The notes under the pieces were generated by a model that was not told where the DNA came from, did no database searches, and was given only the letters and a program-made list of their open reading frames with translations. Source: DMER01 sp003451645 (GTDB lineage Bacteria > Pseudomonadota > Alphaproteobacteria > Micropepsales > Micropepsaceae). From it: DNA of 64,000 nt. Each line of letters starts with the position of its first letter. The first letter of the stretch is position 1. Shown piece after piece: positions 27,106 to 35,875 of this stretch. The stretch spans positions 1 through 64,000 of the forward strand of contig DALYLR010000018.1 in the NCBI GenBank assembly GCA_031976175.1. The letters are read 5' to 3'. Both the position numbers and the translations under genes were made by a program.

Positions 27106-27840
27106 ATGCTGGAAACCTTCATTGTACTGATCGCCGCTCATATTGTGGCCGACTTTTTGTTGCAGACAAACGAAATGGTTCGAGACAAGAAGCAGCCAGA
27201 TGTCATGGCGCTTCATATTGTAATTGTCGTTTTCGCCGCTTGGGCCATGATGGGCACGAACACACGCCATGCATTCGCAGCCCTCGCTTTCCTGGGTCTG
27301 ACCCATCTGGCTCTCGATCTTTGGAAGCTTTATTATGGGGGCCCCGGATTAAAACCGTTTGCCATTGACCAAGCCGGACATATTGCCGTCATTGCGGTCA
27401 TCGCGGCGGTATACCCTGCGATGTATGCGGATGGCATGTGGGCGCGCAGCTATCAATGGCTGCCTTATGCACATAGCGTCGTGGTCAAAGAGAATTATCT
27501 GAAAGCGCTGATCCTGATTGCGGGCACCATCGCGACCTTGCGCACAGGCGGAATCGTGATTGGTCTGTTTACAAGGACCATAAACTTTCAGGGTAATGCC
27601 GGAGGACTTGAAGAAGGTGGCGCCTATATTGGCCTTTTTGAGCGAATGCTTGTGTTGATGTTCGTCCTCATGGGACATCCAGAGGGGATCGGTTTTCTGA
27701 TCGCCGCCAAGTCCATCTTGCGGTTCCAGGCCGCGGATGAACGCAAGATGAGCGAGTATATCATCATTGGCACGCTGGCGAGTTTCGCCTGGGCAATTGC
27801 CTCGTCCTTGCTGACCAAAGCAGCGCTTGATGCGGTTTGA
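27106..27840 (+). CDS. DUF3307 membrane protein
   Basis: Predicted 244-residue polytopic membrane protein. The N-terminal signature LIAAHIVADFLLQTNEMVRDKK and the following helices with THLALDLWK match DUF3307. About six hydrophobic segments are visible. Function unknown. From memory, DUF3307 genes often neighbour SatD-family genes, as here. The leader has only weak promoter-like hexamers (TTCACA at 27045, GATAAT at 27066) and no strong ribosome binding site. The palindrome array ends 130 bp upstream, a plausible place for its control. Confidence 0.8.
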   Translation: MLETFIVLIAAHIVADFLLQTNEMVRDKKQPDVMALHIVIVVFAAWAMMGTNTRHAFAALAFLGLTHLALDLWKLYYGGPGLKPFAIDQAGHIAVIAVIAAVYPAMYADGMWARSYQWLPYAHSVVVKENYLKALILIAGTIATLRTGGIVIGLFTRTINFQGNAGGLEEGGAYIGLFERMLVLMFVLMGHPEGIGFLIAAKSILRFQAADERKMSEYIIIGTLASFAWAIASSLLTKAALDAV

Positions 27841-29139
27841 TCAGTCCGCAGCCGCCTCGCTGTCGCGTGCGGCGGCGCCGTAAATGCCCTTGGCCATCAA
27901 ACTCAATTCCTGCTCCCTGCGGGCCATATAGACATCGCGGCGGATCGCATGCGCGGTTTTGTTGCCGGGCTCTGCTTGCACGGCCATTTCGGCCAAATGG
28001 CAGGCGAGCCGCATCTCGTTTGCGGCGGACAAGTCCTGCGCGCGCTGAGCAAGTTTCGCAGCGCCGCCAGCGAGGCTGGCAATCTCTTGCGCCAAGGCTG
28101 CATCAGGGGCCGGTTTGAGCCGCGCGGGATTACCATCATACCAGCCGCCATAAAGGCGCCAGACATTGCGCACGACAAATTCAGGCTCGTCATAGCTCGG
28201 CCGCATATAGGGCTTGTCGAGCAGGGATTGCGGTACACGGACGGTATGGAGGATGTCGTCGAGGCGGGCGCCCGCATTCATCATTTTCAAGGTCTCTGCA
28301 GTCAGATGCTCCAGCGCGAACGCCATGTCGCCCAAGAGCGTCGCGATGCGTTTGGCGCCTGCGACCGGCAAGCCATGGGCGGGCAAGAGGAGTTCAGGTT
28401 CGAGCGCCATCATGGAGCGCAAAGCGCGCGCCCATTCAAGCGGATAGCGCTGCACCTTTTGCGGATTGCCAGCATTCGGGAAGACCCAGATGACAAAGTC
28501 GCCAGCGACGATGGCTTTGTGGCGCGGCACCCAGGCCCAGAGGTGGTCGTCTGTTTCGCCTTTGTCGTGGCGCAGATCGAAGCGCTCCCCGCCGACAGAC
28601 AGGGACATGCGCTCGTCGAATATGGTGTCGGGCCTGACCCAGTGCTGTGGCCCGAAGCGGGTTGCCGCCATGCCGCTGGCGACCTTGCCTTGGCGCGGGG
28701 TGGAGGCGCGGAATTGGCGCTCGTTGATGATGGCGTTGTAGCCATTGGTGAGTTCATAGCGGTCGAAGCGGGCGGGCACGTGAGCATGGCCTACGACGCG
28801 CGGGCGCATCGTGCCCGTATCGCGTGCCTCATCGAGAAAGGCCTGCGCGCCGCCAATATGGTCGATATGGCCATGGGTATAGGCCATGGTGTGCACAGGC
28901 GCCTTGGACCAGCCGCGCAACGAACTAATGACCTTGGGCGCAAAGGCGTCGAGGGAGGTGTCGAAGAGCACCAAGCCGTCATCGGTCGCGAAACTAACCA
29001 CATGAGAGAAGGCCTCAACAACGGCGATGCCGTCGGCCACCTCTGACAATTCGCCCGTGGTGCGGTTGACCCAGGGCAAGGTGTCAAGAGGCGCGCCCTC
29101 ATCGATGTAGCGCGCGGACAGATCGAGGATGCCGGGCAT
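27841..29139 (-). CDS. MBL-fold hydrolase, alkyl-sulfatase-like
   Basis: Predicted 432-residue metallo-beta-lactamase-fold enzyme. The zinc motif is YTHGHIDHIGG near residue 88. The C-terminal part (YGGWYDGNPARLKP and the helical stretch after it) matches the dimerisation domain of SdsA1/BDS1-type alkyl sulfatases. No signal peptide is seen, and the protein is shorter than classical secreted alkyl sulfatases (about 650 residues) because it lacks the C-terminal SCP2-like domain. The substrate could be an alkyl sulfate or another ester. The stop codon abuts that of the convergent DUF3307 gene. Confidence 0.82.
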   Translation of the reverse strand: MPGILDLSARYIDEGAPLDTLPWVNRTTGELSEVADGIAVVEAFSHVVSFATDDGLVLFDTSLDAFAPKVISSLRGWSKAPVHTMAYTHGHIDHIGGAQAFLDEARDTGTMRPRVVGHAHVPARFDRYELTNGYNAIINERQFRASTPRQGKVASGMAATRFGPQHWVRPDTIFDERMSLSVGGERFDLRHDKGETDDHLWAWVPRHKAIVAGDFVIWVFPNAGNPQKVQRYPLEWARALRSMMALEPELLLPAHGLPVAGAKRIATLLGDMAFALEHLTAETLKMMNAGARLDDILHTVRVPQSLLDKPYMRPSYDEPEFVVRNVWRLYGGWYDGNPARLKPAPDAALAQEIASLAGGAAKLAQRAQDLSAANEMRLACHLAEMAVQAEPGNKTAHAIRRDVYMARREQELSLMAKGIYGAAARDSEAAAD

Positions 29140-29199
29140 GGTGCAGCTCCGTTTGGGGCATAGGAATGCTGCCCAATCGGTGCCGCCAAGGCAAGGGTC

Positions 29200-30090
29200 T
29201 CAGGGCGCGAGACTGTCGGGCAGCACGGGCGCCTCGGCCAGCACGACGATGGAGAGGCGGCGGTTGGCGGAGGCGTAAGGGTTGTCAGGATACAGCGGCT
29301 CGGAGCCCGCTTTGCCCGAGACCGAGGCGATGCGGTTCTGCGGCAGGCCGTTATCCTCCAGGATGCGGCGCGCGGCATTGGCGCGGGCGGCGGAGAGATC
29401 CCAATTGGAAAAGCCATTGGGGCCGCGGAAAGGCTGACCATCGGTGTGGCCGCTAATGGCGATGCGGTTGGAGAGGGGCGCGATCTGCTTGGCGACTTCG
29501 CTGAGCAGGCGCTGCACGCGCGGCAAGGGCTCGGCCTCGCCGGGCGCGAACATGGAGCGCTCGTCCTGGTCGATCAATTGGATGCGCAAGCCTTCCTCGG
29601 TCTCTTCGATCAGCACTTGCTGGGAGAGTTCGGTGAGGTCGGGCATGGTCTGAAGAGCGGTGCGCAGGCGGCTAGCCGCAGCCGACAATTCGCGGGCACC
29701 TTGGGTGGAGGTCGAGCCGCGCAGGCCTTGCGATTGCGATTTGTCGGTGTTGTCCTTGGACTTCTCAGCGCGGCGCTCTTCATCCGCCGGTTTGATCTGC
29801 ACCACAAAGGCCGCGGAACCTTCGGATTTGGCGCCGTCCTTTGCAGGCGAGGTGCCGCCCATGACGCCGCCAGACCCGGATTCGGATTTACTGACCGCGG
29901 AGGGGGCGAAGTAATCGGCGATGCCGCGCTTTTGCTCCGGTGTTGTGGTGTTGATCAGCCACATGAGCAGAAAGAACGCCATCATGGCGGTCACGAAGTC
30001 GGCATAGGCGACTTTCCATGCGCCACCATGATGGCCATGGCCGCCACCCTTTTTGATCTTTTTTATGACGACGGCGCCGTTTGCGGCCAT
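29200..30090 (-). CDS. motB: Flagellar motor protein MotB
   Basis: Predicted 296-residue stator subunit. A short basic cytoplasmic N-terminus (KKIKKGGGHGHHGG) leads into one TM helix (about 29-48) carrying the proton-binding Asp31 in AYADFVTAMM. A plug and linker region follows, then a C-terminal OmpA-like peptidoglycan-binding domain with ISGHTDGQPF and the WDLSAARANAARRIL segment. With MotA it forms the proton channel that turns the flagellum. motA is not in this window, which is common in alphaproteobacteria, where the two are often unlinked. Confidence 0.94.
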   Translation of the reverse strand: MAANGAVVIKKIKKGGGHGHHGGAWKVAYADFVTAMMAFFLLMWLINTTTPEQKRGIADYFAPSAVSKSESGSGGVMGGTSPAKDGAKSEGSAAFVVQIKPADEERRAEKSKDNTDKSQSQGLRGSTSTQGARELSAAASRLRTALQTMPDLTELSQQVLIEETEEGLRIQLIDQDERSMFAPGEAEPLPRVQRLLSEVAKQIAPLSNRIAISGHTDGQPFRGPNGFSNWDLSAARANAARRILEDNGLPQNRIASVSGKAGSEPLYPDNPYASANRRLSIVVLAEAPVLPDSLAP

Positions 30091-30219
30091 GGTGGATGGG
30101 TCCTCTTGCGTCCATTTGGAGCAGGGGGCCCGCCATGCGCGGACTTGACCCCAGGCCTTTGCGCGCCATCTTGAGGCGCTTAGGCTAAAACGGCGTTAAA
30201 GCATAAAGGTTGATCTGGC

Positions 30220-30711
30220 ATGCCCACTGAAATGGCTCGCAAATTTCGCAATGCCCTGGGCTGTTTCACGACAGGTGTGTGTGTGGCCGCCGCCCGGGAT
30301 GCGGGCGGTGAGGCGATCGGGCTCACCATTAATTCCTTTGCAAGTGTTTCACTCGAACCGCCATTGATTTTGTGGAGCCTGGACAAGGGCTCCGACCGCA
30401 TGGCGGTGTTTGAAGGCGCCAGCAGCTTTGCGGTGAGCGTCTTGGGCGAGGCGGATCAGGCTCTGTCGCAGCGCCTGGCGCGCAAAGGTGAAGGCCTCTT
30501 GGAGGCGGGGGAATGGCGCGCGGGGCCGACCGGTGCGCCGGTCCTGGCCCAGGCGATCGCGCATTTCGACTGCGACGTCTTTGCGCGCTACGAGGGCGGG
30601 GATCATGTGATCCTGCTGGGCCATGTCAGAGATTTCGGCCTGCAGGAGGGGGATCCGCCGCTAATCTATTTCCGGGGCCGTTACCGGGAGTTGGCCCCCG
30701 CCAAAGCCTGA
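30220..30711 (+). CDS. Flavin reductase family protein
   Basis: Predicted 163-residue flavin reductase-like (split-barrel) protein. Motifs are FRNALGCFTTGVCV at the N-terminus, GLTINSFASVSLEPPLILWSL (flavin-binding loop) and ending LIYFRGRYREL. Such proteins supply reduced FMN or FAD to a two-component monooxygenase or act as small oxidoreductases. No monooxygenase partner is adjacent. The 3' end overlaps that of the convergent acylase gene by 31 bp. Confidence 0.88.
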   Translation: MPTEMARKFRNALGCFTTGVCVAAARDAGGEAIGLTINSFASVSLEPPLILWSLDKGSDRMAVFEGASSFAVSVLGEADQALSQRLARKGEGLLEAGEWRAGPTGAPVLAQAIAHFDCDVFARYEGGDHVILLGHVRDFGLQEGDPPLIYFRGRYRELAPAKA

Positions 30712-33131
30712 GGCGGCGGTATGAGATTGAGGACGCTCACCCCAGTGTCTGCGAGACGGCTGGGCGTAGCACCGATGGTCAGATACTGACCGTCCGCCCA
30801 CAGAGGGGTCAGGTCGCGATAATGGGGCGAGTAGACATTGCCCGACTGGCCCGTGGCGATCATGTAGAGCGATTTGTCCGGCGCGCCCATATCCGAAATG
30901 CCGCGAAAGCCAGTGCCATGGACGGCGGCGAAGGGGTTCGCGCTCGCAAAGCGGTGATCGGCACGGTTCAGCGTATGAGCGCCGCCGGGAACCGCCACTT
31001 CGAAATTGAAGAGCCAATTGAGGACGGGGATCTGACCGAAGCCGATATGGGTCATGCGCGCCTTGTGCACGCTGTCCCAGCGCCAGCTCAGCATCTGGGA
31101 GCCATGGTTGCGGCGAAGGTCCTTGAGCGCGCGGTCGAGGCTGGCGCCCAGAATATCGCCGCAGGTTTCAGCTTTATCCGGGGTCTGACGATCGTCGCAC
31201 CAGGCGGCGGAGCCATCCTTATCCGTCAGCACGCGGATGACAAAGTCCGGCCAGTAACTCCAAAGGAGGGGGAAGGTGCCGCCCATCTCGTCCGCAAGAA
31301 GGGCGCGGGAGAACTCCCGCATCCAGGCGGCGAAAATGAGCGGCTCGGGCCGGTCCATGGCCATCGCGCCATTCCAGCCGCGCAGCAGTTCGAGGGCGGG
31401 TTGGGAGAGGCCGGGCACCGTCTTGGTGCGTGGTATGAGGATGGGGAGGATTTCGCGGGCATATTGGTCGATATTGTCGAGTTGCATGGCCTGGAAGCTC
31501 GCGACGCTGTGCTTTTGCTCCGCACCCAGAAGGGTTTCGATGCGGCGGAAGCGGAAGGCGCTGTCCCATTCGCTGGCGATTTTGTGGGGATAATCTTTCG
31601 GCGTAATGTCGTTGTTGGCGGTAGCAAGCCAGCCATCGGCTGGATTGCGTTCATGAGGCCATTGGGCATAGGCAGTTTGGGCGGGCCAGGCGGTGCGGCC
31701 GTCCCAGCCGGGGGCTGGCATCAAACCTTGGCTTGGGTTGTCAGCTGCGCGCAAGGGGATCGGTCCCGGCACGATCTTGCCGATATTCCCGTCAAGGCCC
31801 GCATAGACCCAGCTTTGGATCGGCGCCTTATAGCCCGCAAAGACGCGCGCCATGGTGGCCTCGCTCGCATCGCTGGCGGTCAGGATGCGCAAGGAGGTCG
31901 TCAGCGTATTGTCCTCAGCATCCAAGGCAGGCCAGCGCAAGGACAGCACCATGCCGGCCGGCACGTGTTCAGCCACACGCGGGTCGGCCGCAGGCAGGAC
32001 CGGACCATAATCCGTCTCGCGGATTTGGATGGTCTGGTCGTTACCGAAACGCACACGGATGGTTTCCGTCCGGGCCCGGAACGGTTTAGGACCGTCCGCC
32101 GAGAGATATTCCTGCCCGTTGGCGGGATTGACCTTCTCCAGGATCAGGTCCTGCGTATCCGCGCCCGTGGTGGTCAGGCCAAAGGCCATGGCGTGCGTGC
32201 GGCCCGTGACGATGCCGGGAATGCCGGGAACGGTGCCGCCCACCGCCTCGCCGCCGGGCCAGGTCATACGGGCCAAGTACCATATGGCAGGCAAGCTCAT
32301 GCCCAGATGCGGATCATTGGCGAGGATGGGCTTGCCAGACTGCGAGCGGTTGCCAGAAACCACCCAATTGTTGGAGGCGCCGCGCAAATCCAGGCGGTCT
32401 TGCAGCCCTGCGAATTGGGATAATGCAGCGGTCACCTCGGCGCCCGCTTTGGTCTTGGCCCAGACTTGCGCCACCTCCGGCGGGAAGGGCGGGGCGAATT
32501 GATGTAATTGTTCCGCAGACAGATTTTTGAGAAGCAGGACCCGCAAACCCTCCCGGAAGGCATTGGCCGAAAGTTGCAGGGCGAGGCTCTTCACCACGGC
32601 ATGGCTGTCGGTGAGCGTCCAGTCCTCGGGCGTGATGTCCGCGAGCGTGAATTCGGGCGGCAACGGTCCCTTATGCGCCTTGCGCGCCGCATTGATGCCA
32701 GCCACATAGGCCTCAGCCAGGGGACGCTCCTCAGCTGGCATTGCGGCCGCGGCACTCTGGCTGGCGCGGTAGAGGCCCAGGCTGCGCATATAGGTGTCGA
32801 TGATGACCGCTGGCGAGCCCGCCAATTCGGCGGTGCGGCCCTGGATCAGGCGGCGTGTGACCTCCAATTGCCAGAGGCGATCCTGACCATGGACGAAGCC
32901 CAGACCAAACAGCGCGTCAGCCAGCGATTCCGCCTCGATATGCGGGATGCCATAGCGGTCGCGAGTGACCCGGACCGTGTCGCCAATGCCGCTGACCGTG
33001 ACGTCGTCATTGAGCTGCGGCACCGAGCCGCGCAAATAGAGCGCAACGCCCGCGAATATGCCAGCCAATGCCACAACGAGCGCGGCGAGGCCCAGGCCCA
33101 ACCACTTCAACACCGTCAAAACACGCGCCAC
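30681..33131 (-). CDS. Penicillin acylase family amidohydrolase
   Basis: Predicted 816-residue Ntn-hydrolase precursor, a typical family length. An N-terminal membrane or signal segment (about residues 7-32) precedes the alpha chain, beginning VRVTRDRYGIPHIEA. The expected self-cleavage site is Gly-Ala-Ser-Asn-Asn-Trp (RGASNNWVVSG), whose Ser becomes the beta-chain N-terminal nucleophile. GHQDRLWQLEV-like and ILANDPHLGM segments are also present. Substrates of the family include penicillins and acyl-homoserine lactones; the specificity here is unknown. It is probably periplasmic. Confidence 0.88.
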   Translation of the reverse strand: MARVLTVLKWLGLGLAALVVALAGIFAGVALYLRGSVPQLNDDVTVSGIGDTVRVTRDRYGIPHIEAESLADALFGLGFVHGQDRLWQLEVTRRLIQGRTAELAGSPAVIIDTYMRSLGLYRASQSAAAAMPAEERPLAEAYVAGINAARKAHKGPLPPEFTLADITPEDWTLTDSHAVVKSLALQLSANAFREGLRVLLLKNLSAEQLHQFAPPFPPEVAQVWAKTKAGAEVTAALSQFAGLQDRLDLRGASNNWVVSGNRSQSGKPILANDPHLGMSLPAIWYLARMTWPGGEAVGGTVPGIPGIVTGRTHAMAFGLTTTGADTQDLILEKVNPANGQEYLSADGPKPFRARTETIRVRFGNDQTIQIRETDYGPVLPAADPRVAEHVPAGMVLSLRWPALDAEDNTLTTSLRILTASDASEATMARVFAGYKAPIQSWVYAGLDGNIGKIVPGPIPLRAADNPSQGLMPAPGWDGRTAWPAQTAYAQWPHERNPADGWLATANNDITPKDYPHKIASEWDSAFRFRRIETLLGAEQKHSVASFQAMQLDNIDQYAREILPILIPRTKTVPGLSQPALELLRGWNGAMAMDRPEPLIFAAWMREFSRALLADEMGGTFPLLWSYWPDFVIRVLTDKDGSAAWCDDRQTPDKAETCGDILGASLDRALKDLRRNHGSQMLSWRWDSVHKARMTHIGFGQIPVLNWLFNFEVAVPGGAHTLNRADHRFASANPFAAVHGTGFRGISDMGAPDKSLYMIATGQSGNVYSPHYRDLTPLWADGQYLTIGATPSRLADTGVSVLNLIPPPQALAGANSR

Positions 33132-33222
33132 GAATGACCCCGCACAGGTTTGGTTAGGCTCACGCCCGTTTCATGATAACAACGCGGCGCAACAGTAACG
33201 CACAATTGGCATGAGGCAAGGG

Positions 33223-34092
33223 ATGGCAAAGGTCGGTTTCATCGGATTGGGCCGGATGGGCGCACCCATGGCCGGTCACTTGGTGAAGGCGGGGCATGCG
33301 GTGTCGGTCTATAACCGCTCGGCGGACAAGGCGCAGCGCTGGGCTGCGGCCCATGGCGGGCGGGCCTGTGCGTCGGCGGCTGAGGCGGCTGACGGCGCCG
33401 AGGTGCTGGCGCTGTGCGTTGGGAATGATCACGATGTCGAAGCCAATGTGCGGGCTGCCCTCGATTATTTGGCACCGGGGGCGGTGATTGCCGATCACAC
33501 GACAACCTCGGCGACGCTCGCGGAGCGCATGGCGGTGCTGGCTTCCGTGCGGGGGCTGAGTTTCGTCGATGCGCCGGTGTCCGGGGGCCAAGCGGGGGCG
33601 CAGAACGGGCAGTTGACCATCATGTGCGGCGGGATGCCGGATGCCTTTGCCAAGGTTGAGCCGGTTTTGAAAGCGTATGCCAAGAAAATCGCGCTGATCG
33701 GGCCGTCCGGGTCCGGACAAAAAGCCAAGATGGTCAATCAGATTTGCATCGCAGGCGTAGTGCAGGGGCTGGCCGAAGGATTGGCCTTTGCGCAAGCCTC
33801 TGGGCTCGATGTGCGGGCAGTGATCGAGGTGATCTCGCAAGGCGCGGCACAAAGCTGGCAAATGCAAAACCGTTGGGAGACGATGGCAGCGCGAGACTTC
33901 AATTTCGGCTTTGCGGTTGATCACATGCGCAAGGATCTTGGGATCTGTTTGGATGCGGCGCGGGTCGCGGGCGCACGCTTGCCAGTGACGGCGCTGGTCG
34001 ATCAGTTTTACGCGGACATTCAAGCGATGGGCGGGCAGCAGTGGGATACATCGAGCCTGATCGCGCGCCTGAGCCCGTCATCAAAGCTTTGA
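33223..34092 (+). CDS. 3-hydroxyisobutyrate-dehydrogenase-type oxidoreductase
   Basis: Predicted 289-residue beta-hydroxyacid dehydrogenase. The N-terminal NAD(P) motif is VGFIGLGRMGAPMAGHLVKAGH, the substrate-binding block FVDAPVSGGQAGAQNGQL, and the catalytic Lys lies in GSGQKAKMVNQI. It is a paralogue of mmsB at 39070. The valine-pathway role more likely belongs to that gene, so this one may reduce tartronate semialdehyde or a related acid. The ATG at 33223 follows AAGGG; an in-frame start at 33211 is possible. It overlaps the convergent next gene by 12 bp. Confidence 0.85.
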   Translation: MAKVGFIGLGRMGAPMAGHLVKAGHAVSVYNRSADKAQRWAAAHGGRACASAAEAADGAEVLALCVGNDHDVEANVRAALDYLAPGAVIADHTTTSATLAERMAVLASVRGLSFVDAPVSGGQAGAQNGQLTIMCGGMPDAFAKVEPVLKAYAKKIALIGPSGSGQKAKMVNQICIAGVVQGLAEGLAFAQASGLDVRAVIEVISQGAAQSWQMQNRWETMAARDFNFGFAVDHMRKDLGICLDAARVAGARLPVTALVDQFYADIQAMGGQQWDTSSLIARLSPSSKL

Positions 34093-34656
34093 GAGGGATT
34101 GGATGTCGATCTGCTCCAAAAAGGCGCCCTTTATACCATCGCTGGATTCGCCCTCGGCGATGACCAGGAAGCGGTTGGCGACCAGGACTTGAATCTGCCC
34201 ATCGCTGGTCATCAGGGCGGCGTTGCCCTTGACCTGAATGAGCTTAGCGCCCGCCTCTCGCGCCTGCGCCGGATCGACAATCAGGAAGGCCATTGCGGTA
34301 AGCACGCGCATATCGCCGGTGATGCTGATGCGGACCCGTTGCGCGCCTTTGGAGTAAGAGCGGCTTGCGCTGAGCGCGCTGCTGGAGGCCTCCGCCTCGT
34401 CAATGCTCCAGCCATCAAGGGGTTTAGGCAAGAAGTCCGGGAGACGCTGCGTCACCGATTGATCGATGAGACCCGCCGCGCGCTCCATCTCAGCCTTTGC
34501 CTCAAGCCGCTGCCCAGAGCGGTAGGCCTTTAGAGCGGCACGGATCGCGGCCTCGGTCTCATCCGGTTTGGGCTGTGCCACAGCCGTACCCGCCGCCAGG
34601 GCGATAAACGCGGCGGCAACGATGGTGGTAAGCAGAAGGCGCGGGCGGACGATCAT
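34081..34656 (-). CDS. Secreted protein of unknown function
   Basis: Predicted 191-residue protein with a clear Sec signal (basic MIVRPRLLL, hydrophobic core, cleavage near AVAQ). The mature part has a helical N-terminal section and a C-terminal beta-rich domain (about 90-190) without recognised catalytic motifs. I do not recognise the family with certainty. The ATG at 34656 places the signal peptide correctly; the in-frame start at 34713 would add 19 residues. hemB ends 64 bp upstream on the same strand, so read-through from hemB is likely. Confidence 0.7.
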   Translation of the reverse strand: MIVRPRLLLTTIVAAAFIALAAGTAVAQPKPDETEAAIRAALKAYRSGQRLEAKAEMERAAGLIDQSVTQRLPDFLPKPLDGWSIDEAEASSSALSASRSYSKGAQRVRISITGDMRVLTAMAFLIVDPAQAREAGAKLIQVKGNAALMTSDGQIQVLVANRFLVIAEGESSDGIKGAFLEQIDIQSLSKL

Positions 34657-34719
34657 GAGCGGGCTTATAGCAGACTTTTCCGTCAGCGTTCCAATGACAT
34701 AACGTTCACGCATGCAGCC

Positions 34720-35721
34720 TTAAAAATCTTGTTGCTTGAGCAGCTTAGCCGCGCGCAAGGCGAAATAGGTCAGGACCCCATCAGCACCCGCCCGCTTGAA
34801 GGCCAAAAGGCTTTCAAGCATGACACGCTCGCCATCGATCCAGCCTTGCGCGGCCGCGGCCTCGATCATCGCGTACTCGCCGGAGACCTGATAGGCGAAG
34901 GTGGGCATGCCGAACTCAGCCTTGACCCGAGCCACAATATCCAAATAAGGCAAGCCCGGCTTAACCATCACCATGTCGGCCCCTTCAGCAATGTCGAGCG
35001 CCACTTCCCGCAGCGCCTCCGCCGCATTGGCCGGGTCCATCTGATAGGTCTTTTTATCACCCTGGAGCAGGCCACGGCTGCCGATGGCATCGCGGTAGGG
35101 GCCATAGAAGGCTGATGCGTATTTCGCGGCGTAAGACATGATTTGGGTGTGCTGAAGCCCTTTGGCCTCCAAGGCCGCGCGGATGGCGCCGACGCGGCCA
35201 TCCATCATGTCGGAGGGGGCAAGGATGTCGCAACCGGCCTCTGCCTGGACAAGGGCCTGGGTCACCAGCGCCTCGACTGTCGGGTCGTTCAGGATCTCAC
35301 CATCCTCAAGCAAGCCGTCATGGCCATGGGAGGTGTAAGGATCGAGCGCCACATCGCAGAGCAGGCCGACCTCTGGGACCTGGGCCTTGATCGCCCGCAC
35401 GGCCCGGCAAATGAGCGTGTCAGGCCGCAAAGCATAGGCGCCATCAGGGGTGCGCAAGTCGCGGGCGATATTGGGGAACAAGGCGACCACCGGGATGCCC
35501 CAGCGCGCGGCCTCCGCCACCGCCTCCGTGGCGAGGTCAATGGACAGGCGCTCCACGCCCGGCATGGAGGGGATGGGCTCCCGCCGGTTTTGCCCCTCGA
35601 TCACAAAGATCGGCCAGATGAGGTCCGAAGGCTGAAGGGTGTGCTCGCGCACCAAGCGGCGCGACCAGGCGGTGCGGCGCAAGCGACGGGGCCGGGCGAG
35701 GGGGTAGGGGGCGTGGACCAT
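34720..35721 (-). CDS. hemB: Delta-aminolevulinic acid dehydratase (porphobilinogen synthase)
   Basis: Predicted 333-residue enzyme that condenses two 5-aminolevulinates to porphobilinogen in haem and tetrapyrrole synthesis. The Schiff-base lysines are in SYAAKYASAFYGP and MVMVKPGLPYLD. The metal-site segment reads DVALDPYTSHGHDG, with Asp and Ala in place of the three cysteines of zinc enzymes, so this is the Mg/K-dependent type common in alphaproteobacteria. The ATG at 35721 follows AAAGGGAA; an upstream in-frame start at 35760 is less likely. Confidence 0.96.
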   Translation of the reverse strand: MVHAPYPLARPRRLRRTAWSRRLVREHTLQPSDLIWPIFVIEGQNRREPIPSMPGVERLSIDLATEAVAEAARWGIPVVALFPNIARDLRTPDGAYALRPDTLICRAVRAIKAQVPEVGLLCDVALDPYTSHGHDGLLEDGEILNDPTVEALVTQALVQAEAGCDILAPSDMMDGRVGAIRAALEAKGLQHTQIMSYAAKYASAFYGPYRDAIGSRGLLQGDKKTYQMDPANAAEALREVALDIAEGADMVMVKPGLPYLDIVARVKAEFGMPTFAYQVSGEYAMIEAAAAQGWIDGERVMLESLLAFKRAGADGVLTYFALRAAKLLKQQDF

Positions 35722-35875
35722 GGTTTGGTTCCCTTTGGGTTGCGCGCCACCATACAACATCCGGCACGCCCGTCACCCATAAGACCCCACAGGCATTGAC
35801 TTGGCCACCCTGAGGCGCCTATCTCCCGACTATGAGCCGTGGAATGCGGCCCGACCCGGCCTTTAGGGGGCGACC

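Noticed and set aside
30513..32423. 636-codon open frame on the plus strand
   Set aside because: It is antisense to the acylase gene and in another frame of the flavin reductase; no family features.
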